A stretch of 64,000 nucleotides of DNA. Origin: Janthinobacterium agaricidamnosum NBRC 102515 = DSM 9628 (lineage in GTDB: Bacteria; Pseudomonadota; Gammaproteobacteria; Burkholderiales; Burkholderiaceae_D). Below are positions 18,159 through 27,285 of the stretch, piece after piece. Below the pieces are notes generated by a model that saw nothing but the letters and a program-made list of their open reading frames with translations, searched no databases and was not told the origin of the DNA. The translations under genes were made by a program, and so were the position numbers. The stretch lies in NCBI RefSeq assembly GCF_000723165.1, contig NZ_HG322949.1, positions 1,322,025 to 1,386,024 of the forward strand, in the 5' to 3' direction. Position 1 is the stretch's first letter; each line of letters starts with the position of its first letter.

Positions 18159-20254
18159 ACAGCCTGAGAATGCCGGCCTGGCTGAGCGGCATGAGCGGCA
18201 CCGCCAGCAAGGGCGTGGCCGCGCCTATCCTGATCGTCATGCTGCTGTCGATGATGGTGTTGCCGTTGCCGGCGTTTGTGCTGGATATTTTCTTCAGCTT
18301 CAATATCGCGCTGTCGATCATCGTGCTGCTGACCAGCCTGTACACCGTCAAGCCGCTCGACTTCATGGCGTTCCCGACGATCTTGCTGGTGTCGACCATG
18401 TTGCGCCTGTCGCTGAACGTGGCGTCGACCCGGGTGGTGCTGACCGAGGGCCATACCGGCGCCGACGCGGCCGGTAAAGTGATTGAAGCGTTCGGCCACT
18501 TCTTGATCGGCGGTAACTACACGGTCGGTATCGTGGTGTTCATTATTTTGACCATCATTAACTTTACCGTCGTCACCAAGGGCGCCGGCCGTATCGCCGA
18601 AGTGGGCGCCCGTTTTGCGCTCGATGCGATGCCGGGCAAGCAGATGGCGATCGACGCCGACTTGAACGCCGGCCTGATCGTCGAAGACGAAGCGCGCCGG
18701 CGCCGTACCGAAGTGGCGCAGGAAGCCGAATTCTACGGCGCGATGGACGGCGCCAGCAAATACGTGCGCGGCGACGCGGTGGCCGGCATCATGGTGACCG
18801 TCATCAATATCGTCGGCGGCCTCGTCGTCGGCCTGGTGCAGCACGACATGGGGTTTGCCGATGCGCTGAAAAACTACACCTTGCTGGCCATCGGCGATGG
18901 CCTGGTGGCGCAAATTCCCTCGCTGATCATTTCGACCGCCGCCGGTATCGTCGTGTCGCGCGTCGCCAGCGAACAAGACATCGGCACCCAGCTGGTGCGC
19001 CAGTTGTTTGCCAAGCCGCAAGTGCTGTACATTACCGGCGCCATCATCGGCGGCATGGGCTTGATACCAGGCATGCCGAACCTGGTGTTCCTGTTGCTGG
19101 CCGGCTTGCTGATCGGCTCGGCTTACCTGATCACCCAGCGTGCCGCCCAGAAAGCCGAGGTCGCGGCCAGCGAGCCGGAAGTGCCGCAAGCGCTGGCCGC
19201 GCCGGAGCAGGAAGAAGCCAGTTGGCAAGATATCTTGCCGGTCGATACCTTGGGCCTGGAAGTCGGCTACCGTTTGATCCCGCTGGTCGACAAGACCCAG
19301 GGCGGCGAATTGTTGAAACGTATCAAGGGCATCCGCAAGAAATTCGCCCAGGAAGTCGGCTTCCTGGCGCCGCCGGTGCATATCCGCGACAACCTGGAAT
19401 TAAAACCGTCGGCCTACCGCATCACGCTCAAGGGCGTCGAAGTGGGTACCGGCGAAGCGTTCAACGGTCAGTTCCTGGCCATCAATCCGGGCATGGCCAG
19501 CGGTACCTTGCCGGGCATGGCGACCAGCGATCCGGCGTTCGGCCTGCCGGCGACCTGGATCGAATCGAGCTTGCGCGACCAGGCCCAGTCGATGGGCTAC
19601 ACGGTGGTCGACGCCGGCACCGTGGTGGCGACCCATTTGAACCACTTGATCACTTCGCACGCCTCGGAATTGCTGGGGCGCGCAGAAGTGCAGTCGCTGC
19701 TGGATCACCTGGGCAAGGATGCGCCGAAACTGGTGGAAGACCTGGTGCCGAAAATGGTGTCGCTGTCGACGCTGCAAAAAGTATTGCAAAACCTGTTGAT
19801 CGAAGGCGTGCACATCCGCGATATGCGCACCATCATCGAAACCCTGGCCGAATATACCCCCCACACCCAGGACCCGAACGAATTGACGGGGCTGGTGCGG
19901 ATTGCACTGGGCCGCGCGATCGTCCAGCAATTGTTCCCGGGTTCGTCCGAATTGTCGGTGATGACGCTGGACAACCGCCTGGAACGTTTGCTGATGCAAG
20001 CGCTGGGGTCGACCGGACCGGATGGCGCCGGCATCGAGCCGGGCCTGGCCGACACCATCGCCCAGCAAGCTGGCCAGGCGGCGCAGCAACAGGAAGCGCT
20101 GGGCTTGACGCCGGTGCTGCTGGTGCCCGGCCCGCTGCGCGCGCTGCTGTCGCGCTTCCTGCGCCGCGCGTTGCCGCAATTGAAGGTGCTGTCGCATGCC
20201 GAAATTCCTGAAACCAAGACCATCCGCGTGACCAGCCTGGTCGGGGCGCAATGA
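18155..20254 (+). CDS. flhA: Flagellar export gate protein FlhA
   Basis: A 699-residue protein, the largest export gate subunit. The N-terminal half has eight membrane segments with the conserved loop (MPGKQMAIDADLNAGLI, EAEFYGAMDGASKYVRGDA); the C-terminal cytoplasmic domain (LGLEVGYRLIPLVD onward) binds chaperone-substrate complexes. Length is normal. It is translationally coupled to flhB and followed by a terminator-like hairpin. Confidence 0.98.
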   Translation: MNSLRMPAWLSGMSGTASKGVAAPILIVMLLSMMVLPLPAFVLDIFFSFNIALSIIVLLTSLYTVKPLDFMAFPTILLVSTMLRLSLNVASTRVVLTEGHTGADAAGKVIEAFGHFLIGGNYTVGIVVFIILTIINFTVVTKGAGRIAEVGARFALDAMPGKQMAIDADLNAGLIVEDEARRRRTEVAQEAEFYGAMDGASKYVRGDAVAGIMVTVINIVGGLVVGLVQHDMGFADALKNYTLLAIGDGLVAQIPSLIISTAAGIVVSRVASEQDIGTQLVRQLFAKPQVLYITGAIIGGMGLIPGMPNLVFLLLAGLLIGSAYLITQRAAQKAEVAASEPEVPQALAAPEQEEASWQDILPVDTLGLEVGYRLIPLVDKTQGGELLKRIKGIRKKFAQEVGFLAPPVHIRDNLELKPSAYRITLKGVEVGTGEAFNGQFLAINPGMASGTLPGMATSDPAFGLPATWIESSLRDQAQSMGYTVVDAGTVVATHLNHLITSHASELLGRAEVQSLLDHLGKDAPKLVEDLVPKMVSLSTLQKVLQNLLIEGVHIRDMRTIIETLAEYTPHTQDPNELTGLVRIALGRAIVQQLFPGSSELSVMTLDNRLERLLMQALGSTGPDGAGIEPGLADTIAQQAGQAAQQQEALGLTPVLLVPGPLRALLSRFLRRALPQLKVLSHAEIPETKTIRVTSLVGAQ

Positions 20255-20284
20255 TTGTTGCCTGACGCTTGATTGCTGCACCAA

Positions 20285-20320
20285 GGGCGCCGGCTGTACC
20301 GCGGCGCCTTTTGTTATTTT
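20285..20320 (+). terminator. Terminator after flhBA
   Basis: GGCGCCG (20286-20292) pairs with CGGCGCC (20302-20308), followed by TTTTGTTATTTT. It ends the flhBA unit and separates it from flhF. Confidence 0.75.
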
Positions 20321-20387
20321 GCGTTGCTCCAGACCGGTTAATCCGTAATAAAACGCCATTCTCCGTGGCAAAACTGAAATACGGGGA

Positions 20388-20436
20388 CTTTCCCGGCCTG
20401 TTCCTTCGATCGTTTCCCCTATGCATCGTCAATAAT
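20388..20436 (+). promoter_or_regulatory. Bipartite motif upstream of flhF, shared with flhB
   Basis: CCTGTTCC (20397-20404), 19 bp, then CATCGTCAATAAT (20424-20436), equivalent to the site in front of flhB. It lies 129 bases before the flhF ATG, in the 311-bp gap between flhA and flhF. That gap otherwise holds only the flhA terminator and an untranslated leader. Confidence 0.5.
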
Positions 20437-20565
20437 TGAACTGTTGGAGTGATCAGTATCTCATTTGTCAGATGCGACGCTCAAGTAACAGGAGTTGACG
20501 ATGGCCACACCTATCCATGCCGTAATTACGCAAGCGCGCGCCACCCCAGTAGCGGGAGGCCGGCC

Positions 20566-21858
20566 ATGAATGTGAAAAAATTTACCGCGCCGACTTCGCG
20601 CGAAGCGCTGCGCAAGGTGCGCGAGGCATTGGGGCCGGATGCGGTGATCCTGTCCAACCGCCAGGCCGATGGCGTGGTCGAAATCCTGGCGCTGGCCAAT
20701 GAAGACGCGGCGTCGCTGGCGTCGCCGGCGGCTGCTTCCGAGCTGGCCCAGCCGCGTGCGCAATTACACGCCCAGTACGCCGCGCCGCGCTCCCCCGCGG
20801 CGCCGGCCCGTACCGATAGCATCGACATGGCGCGCATGCAGCAAATGATGGCCAGCGCGATCGCCCAGGCCAAGGAAAGCGCGGCCGTTGAAATGAGCGG
20901 CATGATGAGCGAAATCCGCGCCATGCGCGGCATGATGGAAACCCAGCTGGCCGAAATTTCGTGGGGGTCGACGCAGCAGCGCGAACCGCAAAAAGCCGTG
21001 GTGCTGCGCGAAATGCTGGCGGCCGGTTTTTCGGCCAGCCTGGCGCGCTACCTGATCGATAAATTGCCGGCCGGCTTGGACGCCGCGCACAGCATGCGCT
21101 GGGTCAAAACCGTACTCAGCCGTAACCTGGCGACCATGGCCGATGAAGACGCCATGCTGCAGCAGGGCGGTGTGTTTGCGCTGGTCGGTCCGACCGGCGT
21201 CGGCAAGACCACCAGCACCGCCAAGCTGGCGGCGCGCTGCGTGATGCGCCACGGTCCGGAAAAGCTGGCCCTGATCACCACCGACGCCTACCGTATCGGC
21301 GCGCATGAACAATTGCGCATCTACGGCAAGATCCTCGGCGTGATGGTGCATGCGGTCAAGGACGAGGCCGACTTGCGCATCGCGCTGAAGGAATTAAAGA
21401 ACAAGCATACCGTGCTGATCGATACGGTCGGCGTCAGCCAGCGCGACCAGATGGTCACCGAACAGGTGGCGATGCTGTCCGGCGCCGGCGCTGACGTCAA
21501 GCGCCTGCTGTGCCTGAACGCCACCTCGACCCAGGAAACCCTGAACGAAGTGGTGCGCGCCTACCAGGGCAGCGGGCTGGCCGGCTGCATCATGACCAAG
21601 CTCGATGAGGCGGCGTCGATCGGCAATGTACTGGACGTGATCATCCGCCAGAAACTGAATTTGTTTTATGTGTCGAACGGCCAGCGCGTGCCGGAAGACC
21701 TGCACCTGGCCGACCGTGGCTACCTGATCGACCGCGCCTTCAAGCTCAAGCGCGACAGCGCCGCCAGCCAATTCTCGGACGCCGAACTGCCGCTGCTGAT
21801 GGCCGCCGCACAAGCGTCGCGCAACGACTTCGGCCAGCGCGAGGTGCACCTTGGCTAA
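20566..21858 (+). CDS. flhF: Flagellar placement GTPase FlhF
   Basis: A 430-residue SRP-type GTPase that sets flagellar position and number. The N-terminus (MNVKKFTAPTSREALRKVREALGPDAVILSNR) is the FlhF B-domain, and the G-domain P-loop is GPTGVGKTT at residues 208-216. Further motifs are TTDAYRIGAHEQL, DTVGVSQRD and TKLDEAASIG. The ATG at 20566 follows GGGAGG by seven bases; upstream in-frame codons belong to the leader. It overlaps flhG by eight bases. Confidence 0.97.
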   Translation: MNVKKFTAPTSREALRKVREALGPDAVILSNRQADGVVEILALANEDAASLASPAAASELAQPRAQLHAQYAAPRSPAAPARTDSIDMARMQQMMASAIAQAKESAAVEMSGMMSEIRAMRGMMETQLAEISWGSTQQREPQKAVVLREMLAAGFSASLARYLIDKLPAGLDAAHSMRWVKTVLSRNLATMADEDAMLQQGGVFALVGPTGVGKTTSTAKLAARCVMRHGPEKLALITTDAYRIGAHEQLRIYGKILGVMVHAVKDEADLRIALKELKNKHTVLIDTVGVSQRDQMVTEQVAMLSGAGADVKRLLCLNATSTQETLNEVVRAYQGSGLAGCIMTKLDEAASIGNVLDVIIRQKLNLFYVSNGQRVPEDLHLADRGYLIDRAFKLKRDSAASQFSDAELPLLMAAAQASRNDFGQREVHLG

Positions 21859-22699
21859 TTTCGATTTCGACCAGGCAGAAGGCTTGCGCCGCATGCTGGC
21901 GGGGCCGCAGCCGCGCATCGTCACTTTTTTATCGGCCACGCCGCAAGACGACAAGGGCGCCATGCTGGTCAACCTGAGCGCGTCGCTGGCCCGTTCCGGC
22001 AACGACGTGCTGCTGGTCGACGCCGCCACCGGCCAGGATGGCATCGCGACCCGGCTCGGCCTGTGCGACGCGGCCAGCCTGCGCGACGTGGCGCGCCAGG
22101 AATGCGCGCTGAACCAGGTGATCCACCAGGTGCCGCAGGGTTTCGGATTGGTGTCGATGGGGGCGCAACAGGGTTTGCCGCTGCGCGCCGGCAGCGATGA
22201 AGTGCGGCGCCTGGCCAAGGCGTTCGACGTGCTGGCCAAGCAGACCGGCATCGTCATCGTCGACGGTCAATTCGATGGCGACAGCTTTCCGGTGCCGGTC
22301 ATGGCCAGCTCCGAAATCGTGGTGCAGGTGTCGAACAGCGCCACCTCGATCAAGGCGGCCTACTGCCTGATCAAGCGATTGAACCAGGAATTGGGACGGC
22401 GTCCTTTTGGAATTCTTGTCACCGGGGCTTCCGAAACCGAGGCAAAGGTGGTATACGATAACATGGCGCAAGCGGCAAGCCGTTACCTGGCGGTAAAATT
22501 GACGTCGATGGGCTCGGTGCCGGCCGATGAATACCTGCACCGGGCGGCGCGGCTGGGCCGCGCGGTGGTCGATGCGTTTCCGCTGGCAGGGGCATCGGTG
22601 GCGTTTCGGGAATTGGCGGGGCGTTTTGCCCGCTCGGCGGCGCCGTCGCTCGGCGCATCTCTGTACAGCACAGGGGGCGGCAACCATTTTAGTGCATAA
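21851..22699 (+). CDS. flhG: FlhG/FleN-like MinD-family protein with a degenerate P-loop
   Basis: A 282-residue ParA/MinD-like protein in the flhF-flhG-fliA order, where FlhG normally restrains flagellar number. The N-terminal DQAEGLRRMLAG helix (the FlhF-activating DQAxxLR motif) is present. The deviant Walker A motif, usually GKGGVGKT/S, reads ATPQDDKGA at residues 29-37: the P-loop lysine position (Lys35) is kept but the signature lysine and glycines are lost. The usual DxDxG nucleotide switch is also weak (LLVDAATGQDG). It may therefore bind or hydrolyse ATP poorly. The start is TTG, overlapping flhF; an ATG at 21893 would remove the DQAEGLR helix. Confidence 0.85.
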   Translation: MANFDFDQAEGLRRMLAGPQPRIVTFLSATPQDDKGAMLVNLSASLARSGNDVLLVDAATGQDGIATRLGLCDAASLRDVARQECALNQVIHQVPQGFGLVSMGAQQGLPLRAGSDEVRRLAKAFDVLAKQTGIVIVDGQFDGDSFPVPVMASSEIVVQVSNSATSIKAAYCLIKRLNQELGRRPFGILVTGASETEAKVVYDNMAQAASRYLAVKLTSMGSVPADEYLHRAARLGRAVVDAFPLAGASVAFRELAGRFARSAAPSLGASLYSTGGGNHFSA

Positions 22700-22716
22700 C
22701 AAATCATAAGTAGCCT

Positions 22717-23448
22717 ATGTATACGGTTAAAGGGAAAGCGGACAAGGATCATTTGCTGACGGAGCACATCCCGTTGGTCAAGCGTCTCGCGCACCATATG
22801 AAGGCGAAATTGCCACCCTCGGTGGAGGTCGACGACCTGGTGCAGGCCGGCATGATCGGTTTGCTCGACGCGATCAACCGCTACGAGGAAACCCACGGCG
22901 CGCAGTTTGAAACCTATGCGGTGCTGCGCATCCGCGGCGCGATGCTGGACGAATTGCGCACCAGCGACTGGCTGCCGCGCAGCATGCGCCAGAACATGCG
23001 CAAGATCGAAGAAGCGATGAGCACCTTGCAGCAGCGTCTCGGCCATCCGCCGACCGAGTCGGAAGTGGCCAGGCTGCTCAAGATGCCGCTGGCCGATTAC
23101 CAGGAAATGCTGGGCGAGGGCGGCGGCCACCAACTGGTCTACTACGAGGATTTCCACGACCCGGACGGCAATGACAGTTTCCTGGACCGCCATTGCGTCG
23201 ACGAGGACAGCGATCCGCTGCGCTCGCTGCTCGACACAGACTTCCGGCAATCCGTGATCGACGCGATCGACGCGCTGCCGCCGCGAGAAAAGATACTCAT
23301 GGGCTTGTACTACGAAGAAGAATTGAACTTGAAGGAAATCGGGGCGGTGATGGGCGTGTCCGAATCGCGCGTGTCGCAACTCCATACCCAGGCCGTGGCG
23401 CGCCTGCGCGCATCGTTAAGGGAGCAGGCGTGGACTGGGCGAGTGTAG
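22717..23448 (+). CDS. fliA: Flagellar sigma factor FliA (sigma-28)
   Basis: A 243-residue sigma-28 with region 2 (VEVDDLVQAGMIGLLDAINRYEETHGAQFETYAVLRIRGAMLDELR), region 3 (PTESEVARLLKM) and region 4 (LPPREKILMGLYYEEELNLKEIGAVMGVSESRVSQLHTQAVARLR). It directs late flagellar genes; matching promoters are found at flgM, flgK, fliD, fliC1 and fliC3. Its anti-sigma factor FlgM is encoded about 2 kb downstream. The 3' end overlaps the motC start by 19 bases. Confidence 0.98.
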   Translation: MYTVKGKADKDHLLTEHIPLVKRLAHHMKAKLPPSVEVDDLVQAGMIGLLDAINRYEETHGAQFETYAVLRIRGAMLDELRTSDWLPRSMRQNMRKIEEAMSTLQQRLGHPPTESEVARLLKMPLADYQEMLGEGGGHQLVYYEDFHDPDGNDSFLDRHCVDEDSDPLRSLLDTDFRQSVIDAIDALPPREKILMGLYYEEELNLKEIGAVMGVSESRVSQLHTQAVARLRASLREQAWTGRV

Positions 23449-24176
23449 TCGGGCTGCTGCTGGCGCTGGCCGGGCTGCTGGTCGGCCAGGCGCTCGAGGG
23501 CGGCAAGATGGCGTCGCTGCTGCAGCCGGCCGCGTTCGCCATCGTGGTGATCGGCACCTTCGGCGCGGTACTGCTGCAAACCCGCTTGCCGACCTTCCTG
23601 CGCGGCTTCCAGATGCTGCGCTGGGTATTCGCGCCGCCGGCCGACGGCCGCGCCAACCTGGCGCGCCAGATCGGCCTGTGGAGCCTGACCGCGCGGCGCG
23701 ACGGCCCGCTGGCGCTGGAGCTCCACATGGAGGCGACCAAGGACCGTTTTAACGCCAAGGGCTTGCGCATGATCGTCGACGGCATCGCGCCGGACAAGCT
23801 GCGCCAGCTGCTCGACGTCGAAATCACCGCCTATGAACTGGCCGAGCGCCAGGCCGTCAAGATCTGGGAGTCGGCGGCCGGTTATTCGCCGACCATCGGC
23901 ATTCTCGGCGCCGTGCTGGGCCTGATCCATGTGATGGAGAACCTGACCGACCCGTCCAAGCTGGGCGGCGGCATCGCGGTGGCCTTCGTGTCGACGATTT
24001 ACGGCGTCGGCCTGGCCAACCTGCTGTTCCTGCCGATCGCCAACAAGCTCAAGGCGATCGTCTCGCGCTCGGTCCACGAGTATGAAATCACCGCCGCCGT
24101 GATGTACGACATCGCCAGCGGCGACCACACGCGCATCATCGAAGAGCGCGTTTCCAGCCTGCTGCACGAGCACTGA
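23430..24176 (+). CDS. motC: Flagellar motor stator protein MotC (MotA family)
   Basis: A 248-residue MotA/TolQ-family membrane protein with four membrane segments: about residues 3-20 and 29-48 near the N-terminus, and two near 147-200 (PTIGILGAVLGLIHVM, GGGIAVAFVSTIYGVGLANLLFLP). The cytoplasmic loop between carries the charged residues that act on FliG. The start is a GTG at 23430 preceded by AAGGGAG, inside fliA. Gene order fliA-motC-motD matches the second stator system of Pseudomonas. A motAB pair is not in the window. Confidence 0.93.
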   Translation: MDWASVVGLLLALAGLLVGQALEGGKMASLLQPAAFAIVVIGTFGAVLLQTRLPTFLRGFQMLRWVFAPPADGRANLARQIGLWSLTARRDGPLALELHMEATKDRFNAKGLRMIVDGIAPDKLRQLLDVEITAYELAERQAVKIWESAAGYSPTIGILGAVLGLIHVMENLTDPSKLGGGIAVAFVSTIYGVGLANLLFLPIANKLKAIVSRSVHEYEITAAVMYDIASGDHTRIIEERVSSLLHEH

Positions 24177-24178
24177 CC

Positions 24179-24961
24179 ATGATGCGGCGCGCGCGCAGGA
24201 AGTACGACGAAGACCCGGACAACCATGACCGCTGGCTGATTTCGTATGCCGACTTCATCACGCTGCTGTTCGCCTTCTTTGTCGTCATGTATGCGATTTC
24301 ATCCGTCAACGAAGGCAAATACCAGGTCTTTTCAAACGCCATCGGCGACGCCTTCGGCCTGGAAAAGGGGGCGCCGCCGGTGATGATGCAGGCGCCGCAG
24401 GCGATCCCGCTGCCGAATCCGGCGCTCAAGCGGCGCGCCGAGGCGCTGCGCCGCGAACGCGAACACATGACCCGGCTGGCGCAGGATTTGCTGTCGACGC
24501 TGGCTCCGCTGGTGAAGGAGGGCAAGGTGCGGGTGACCCAGAACAGCCGTGGCGTCAGCGTCGAAATCAATGCCAGCGTGCTGTTCGATCCGGGCGATGC
24601 GCGCCTGACGGCCGAATCCGACCAGGCCTTGCGCGCCGTGGCGGTGCTGCTGAAGGACGACCCGCACGCGGTGCAGGTGGAAGGGCATACCGACAACCAG
24701 CCGATCAGCAATGCGCTGTTCCCGTCGAACTGGGAATTGTCGGCGGTGCGCGCCAGCGCCGTGGTGCGGCTGTTCATCGACAGCGGCGTCGACGCGTCGC
24801 GTCTGACGGCGGTCGGCCATGGCGCCAATGTGCCGGTGGCGCCGAACGATAGCCCCGAAGGCCGCGCGCGCAACCGGCGCGTCGCCGTGACCATCCTGTC
24901 CGCGTTGCCGGATACCGTGACCGAAGTGCCGACTGCGGCGCCGGCGCCATTGCCGAAGTAA
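24179..24961 (+). CDS. motD: Flagellar motor stator protein MotD (MotB family)
   Basis: A 260-residue partner of MotC. The N-terminal membrane segment carries the proton-binding aspartate in the pattern WLISYADFITLLFAFFVVMYAIS (Asp in YADF). A plug/linker region follows and then the OmpA-like peptidoglycan-binding domain (VEGHTDNQPISNALFPSNWELSAVRASAV, GHGANVPVAPNDSPEGRARNRRV). The ATG lies two bases after the motC stop; a second ATG follows immediately. After the stop a GC hairpin (AGCGCCC/GGGCGCT, 24978-24997) without a T-run may mark the operon end. Confidence 0.95.
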   Translation: MMRRARRKYDEDPDNHDRWLISYADFITLLFAFFVVMYAISSVNEGKYQVFSNAIGDAFGLEKGAPPVMMQAPQAIPLPNPALKRRAEALRREREHMTRLAQDLLSTLAPLVKEGKVRVTQNSRGVSVEINASVLFDPGDARLTAESDQALRAVAVLLKDDPHAVQVEGHTDNQPISNALFPSNWELSAVRASAVVRLFIDSGVDASRLTAVGHGANVPVAPNDSPEGRARNRRVAVTILSALPDTVTEVPTAAPAPLPK

Positions 24962-25027
24962 GCGCAACAACGCCAACAGCGCCCCATCACGGGCGCTGAC
25001 GATGTCAATCGAGATGACGCAGCTGGA

Positions 25028-25495
25028 TCAGCCGATCACGACGCGGCGGCTGGTATTGTTGGTGGTGGTCTGGCCGCTGGGGCCGTAGAAATTGCCGCTC
25101 TGCGCGGCCGGGTGCATGGTGTTCAGCGCGCCCTGGGTGTGGACCAGGTGTTTGTTGACCAGCATGCCGTTCAGGCGGTTGGTTTCCTTGGCGCTGCGGG
25201 TCAGTTCCAGCAGCGCCGACCAGGCGGCTTGCGCGTCGCTGTCGCCGTGGGCGACCAGCCAGGCATCCATGCTGTCTTCCTGGGCCGGATAACCGGCGCC
25301 CGCCAGGGCCGCGTGGCGGCGGCTGGCCAGCACCGATAATTGCCCGACCAGGCTGCTCTTGCGGGCGGTTACTTCCGTCAATTCCTCGATCGCCGCAGCC
25401 AGCAAAAATTGCTGTTCCTGCTGCATCAGTTCGAGCAGGGAACTCATCAACTGCTGTTCTTCGTGCAAACTGGTGATCGGGGTGATGGATTGCAT
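25028..25495 (-). CDS. flgN: Flagellar export chaperone FlgN
   Basis: A 155-residue mostly helical protein placed after flgM, the standard position of flgN. FlgN carries the hook-filament junction proteins FlgK and FlgL to the export gate. The heptad-like N-terminal helices (TSLHEEQQLMSSLLELMQQEQQFLLAAAIEELTEVTARKSSLVGQLSVL) and a Ser/Thr/Asn-rich tail fit the family. It is 11 bp from flgM and cotranscribed with it. Confidence 0.88.
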   Translation of the reverse strand: MQSITPITSLHEEQQLMSSLLELMQQEQQFLLAAAIEELTEVTARKSSLVGQLSVLASRRHAALAGAGYPAQEDSMDAWLVAHGDSDAQAAWSALLELTRSAKETNRLNGMLVNKHLVHTQGALNTMHPAAQSGNFYGPSGQTTTNNTSRRVVIG

Positions 25496-25506
25496 GATTG
25501 TCCTAT

Positions 25507-25809
25507 CTATCTATTTCGTGAGTGCAGCAAGTCTTTGACTGTATCCAGCAGACCGTCCGCAACTTTTTCGGAATTGACCTGGAATTGACCGTCAGCGATG
25601 GCGAGCTTGATGCGCTCCACCTTTTTCGTGTCGAACACGGCGCTGCCGTTCACTCCACTGGCCGCTAATGCCTGTCCTTGCTGGGACAGGCGGACGCTAT
25701 CGGACGAACTCGGATTAACGCTGGCCTTGTCGGCGCCGCGCGCGCCCGAAGTCGAGGGTTGCGCCACCGGCAAGCCGGGATTGCTCTTAATGGTATCGGT
25801 AATTTTCAC
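25507..25809 (-). CDS. flgM: Anti-sigma-28 factor FlgM
   Basis: A 100-residue FlgM: a disordered Ser/Pro/Ala-rich N-terminal half (SNPGLPVAQPSTSGARGADK) and the sigma-binding C-terminal half (DTKKVERIKLAIADGQFQVNSEKVADGLLDTVKDLL). It holds FliA inactive until exported through the finished hook. The start is GTG with GAGGA about eight bases upstream; nearby ATG codons are out of frame. It has its own sigma-28 promoter at 25858-25884, giving the usual feedback loop. Confidence 0.95.
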   Translation of the reverse strand: MKITDTIKSNPGLPVAQPSTSGARGADKASVNPSSSDSVRLSQQGQALAASGVNGSAVFDTKKVERIKLAIADGQFQVNSEKVADGLLDTVKDLLHSRNR

Positions 25810-25857
25810 AGCATCATCCTCGTTTGGTCGGAGTCAGAAACTCCGGGACATGTGTCT

Positions 25858-25884
25858 TTATCGGCGGGTTTCGGGCAAACTTTA
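25858..25884 (-). promoter_or_regulatory. Sigma-28 promoter of flgM
   Basis: On the minus strand: TAAAGTTT, 11 bp, GCCGATAA, identical to the enterobacterial FliA consensus at all 16 positions. It lies about 50 bases before the flgM GTG, in the flgA-flgM gap. Confidence 0.92.
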
Positions 25885-25922
25885 GCCAAATCTCACGCAA
25901 CACGATATCCTTTTACCATTTT

Positions 25923-26648
25923 CTAGAATGCCACTTCGACCAGGCCGCCGGCCCGCGCGACGCCGCTGATTTGCTGGCCGGCCTGGGTCCGCACCTGCAC
26001 CACCTGGCCTTCGCCGGCGTTGCCGATGGCGCGCGCTTCGGCCGATACGCTGAAGCCGTTGCCGCTCGATACCATGCGGATTAATTGTCCCTGCAACACC
26101 ACCGGCTTGCTGCGCAACGCGTCCAGCCGCATCGGCGTGCCGGGCGGCAGCGAGATGGTGCTGCTGCGGCCGACCACCTGCGAGATATCGGTGGCTATGC
26201 CAGCCGGCAATGCCGCCAGGTCGCCCTGCAGGCTGACCAGCTGGCTCGCCTCGATGACCTGGCCCTGGGCCAGCGGCGCGGCGCTGGCGATGTAGTCGCC
26301 GACCACCGCCACCGTCGCTTGCAGATAGATAGTCCAGTTCGTTGGCGCGGTGCAACGCACGCCCACCGTGGTCTTGCCCCAGGCCCGGCCGCCCGGCGCC
26401 ATGAACGCTTGCGGCGCCGGACAGGCGGCCAGGTTCAGGCGCGGGTCGACGGCGCCGACCGTCACCGTCACCTTGCCCGGCAAACCGGCGGTTTGCACCT
26501 GCAGGAATTCGCTGACGGTATTGCGCACGGATTCCGGCGTCTGGCGTTGCGGCGTCTGTGCCGATGCCGCTTGGGCAAGCATTCCAAAGAGCAAGATTGT
26601 CAGCAGTTTACAGGTGCCGGGTCGCGAATTTGTCATCGAATATCTCAT
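25923..26648 (-). CDS. flgA: Flagellar P-ring assembly chaperone FlgA
   Basis: A 241-residue periplasmic protein with an N-terminal signal peptide (KLLTILLFGMLAQAASAQ) and a C-terminal SAF/ChapFlgA domain ending QVRTQAGQQISGVARAGGLVEVAF. It assists assembly of FlgI into the P-ring. The ATG at 26648 has AAAGG nine bases upstream; a further ATG at 26636 would still leave the signal peptide intact. It heads flgA-flgM-flgN and is divergent from flgB, the common arrangement. Confidence 0.93.
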   Translation of the reverse strand: MRYSMTNSRPGTCKLLTILLFGMLAQAASAQTPQRQTPESVRNTVSEFLQVQTAGLPGKVTVTVGAVDPRLNLAACPAPQAFMAPGGRAWGKTTVGVRCTAPTNWTIYLQATVAVVGDYIASAAPLAQGQVIEASQLVSLQGDLAALPAGIATDISQVVGRSSTISLPPGTPMRLDALRSKPVVLQGQLIRMVSSGNGFSVSAEARAIGNAGEGQVVQVRTQAGQQISGVARAGGLVEVAF

Positions 26649-26830
26649 GTTGATGGGCCTTTCGAATGGTGCCATGATAAAGGCGCCGGGCTGGCTTGAA
26701 GCGTGGATAAGCGGCATAAAGTACGCTCTTCTCGCTTGATGGTTTGTCATCAGGCAACCGTATCATCGATGCTGTCACCACCATATCGCCCACGCCCGCC
26801 GGATGTGGCCGATCTCTTCCGGAGCCTGCA

Positions 26831-27283
26831 ATGATAGGTAAACTTGACGATTACATGCGTTTTAACGAAACGGCGCTGAGCCTGCGTTCGACGCGCCAGC
26901 AAGTATTGGCATCCAATATCGCCAATGCCGACACGCCCAACTACAAGGCGCGCGACATCGATTTCGCCAGCGCGCTGAAAGGCGCGCTGGCCAGGAGCGG
27001 CGCCGACAACAGCGCCATGGCGGCCGCCGCGCCGGCATTGCGCACCACCTCGCCGCTGCACCTGTCCGCCAGTTTGCCGGGCGGCGCCACGGCGCAAGCG
27101 CTGGCCGACGGCACGCCGCTGCTGTACCGCACGCCGGCGCAAGGTTCGGTCGACGCCAATACGGTCGACATGGATGTCGAGCGCAACCAGTTTGCCGACA
27201 ATGCGCTGCGTTATGAAACCGCGGTCACCTTGCTCAACGGCCAGATCAAGGGCATGTTGACGGCCATCCAGGGAGCGCAATAA
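26831..27283 (+). CDS. flgB: Flagellar proximal rod protein FlgB
   Basis: A 150-residue rod protein with the axial N-terminal motif [25 protein letters not shown] and C-terminal helix ([26 protein letters not shown]). The ATG at 26831 has GGAG seven bases upstream; earlier in-frame codons are in the leader. First gene of flgBCDEFGHIJ. Confidence 0.97.
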   Translation: MIGKLDDYMRFNETALSLRSTRQQVLASNIANADTPNYKARDIDFASALKGALARSGADNSAMAAAAPALRTTSPLHLSASLPGGATAQALADGTPLLYRTPAQGSVDANTVDMDVERNQFADNALRYETAVTLLNGQIKGMLTAIQGAQ

Positions 27284-27285
27284 TC

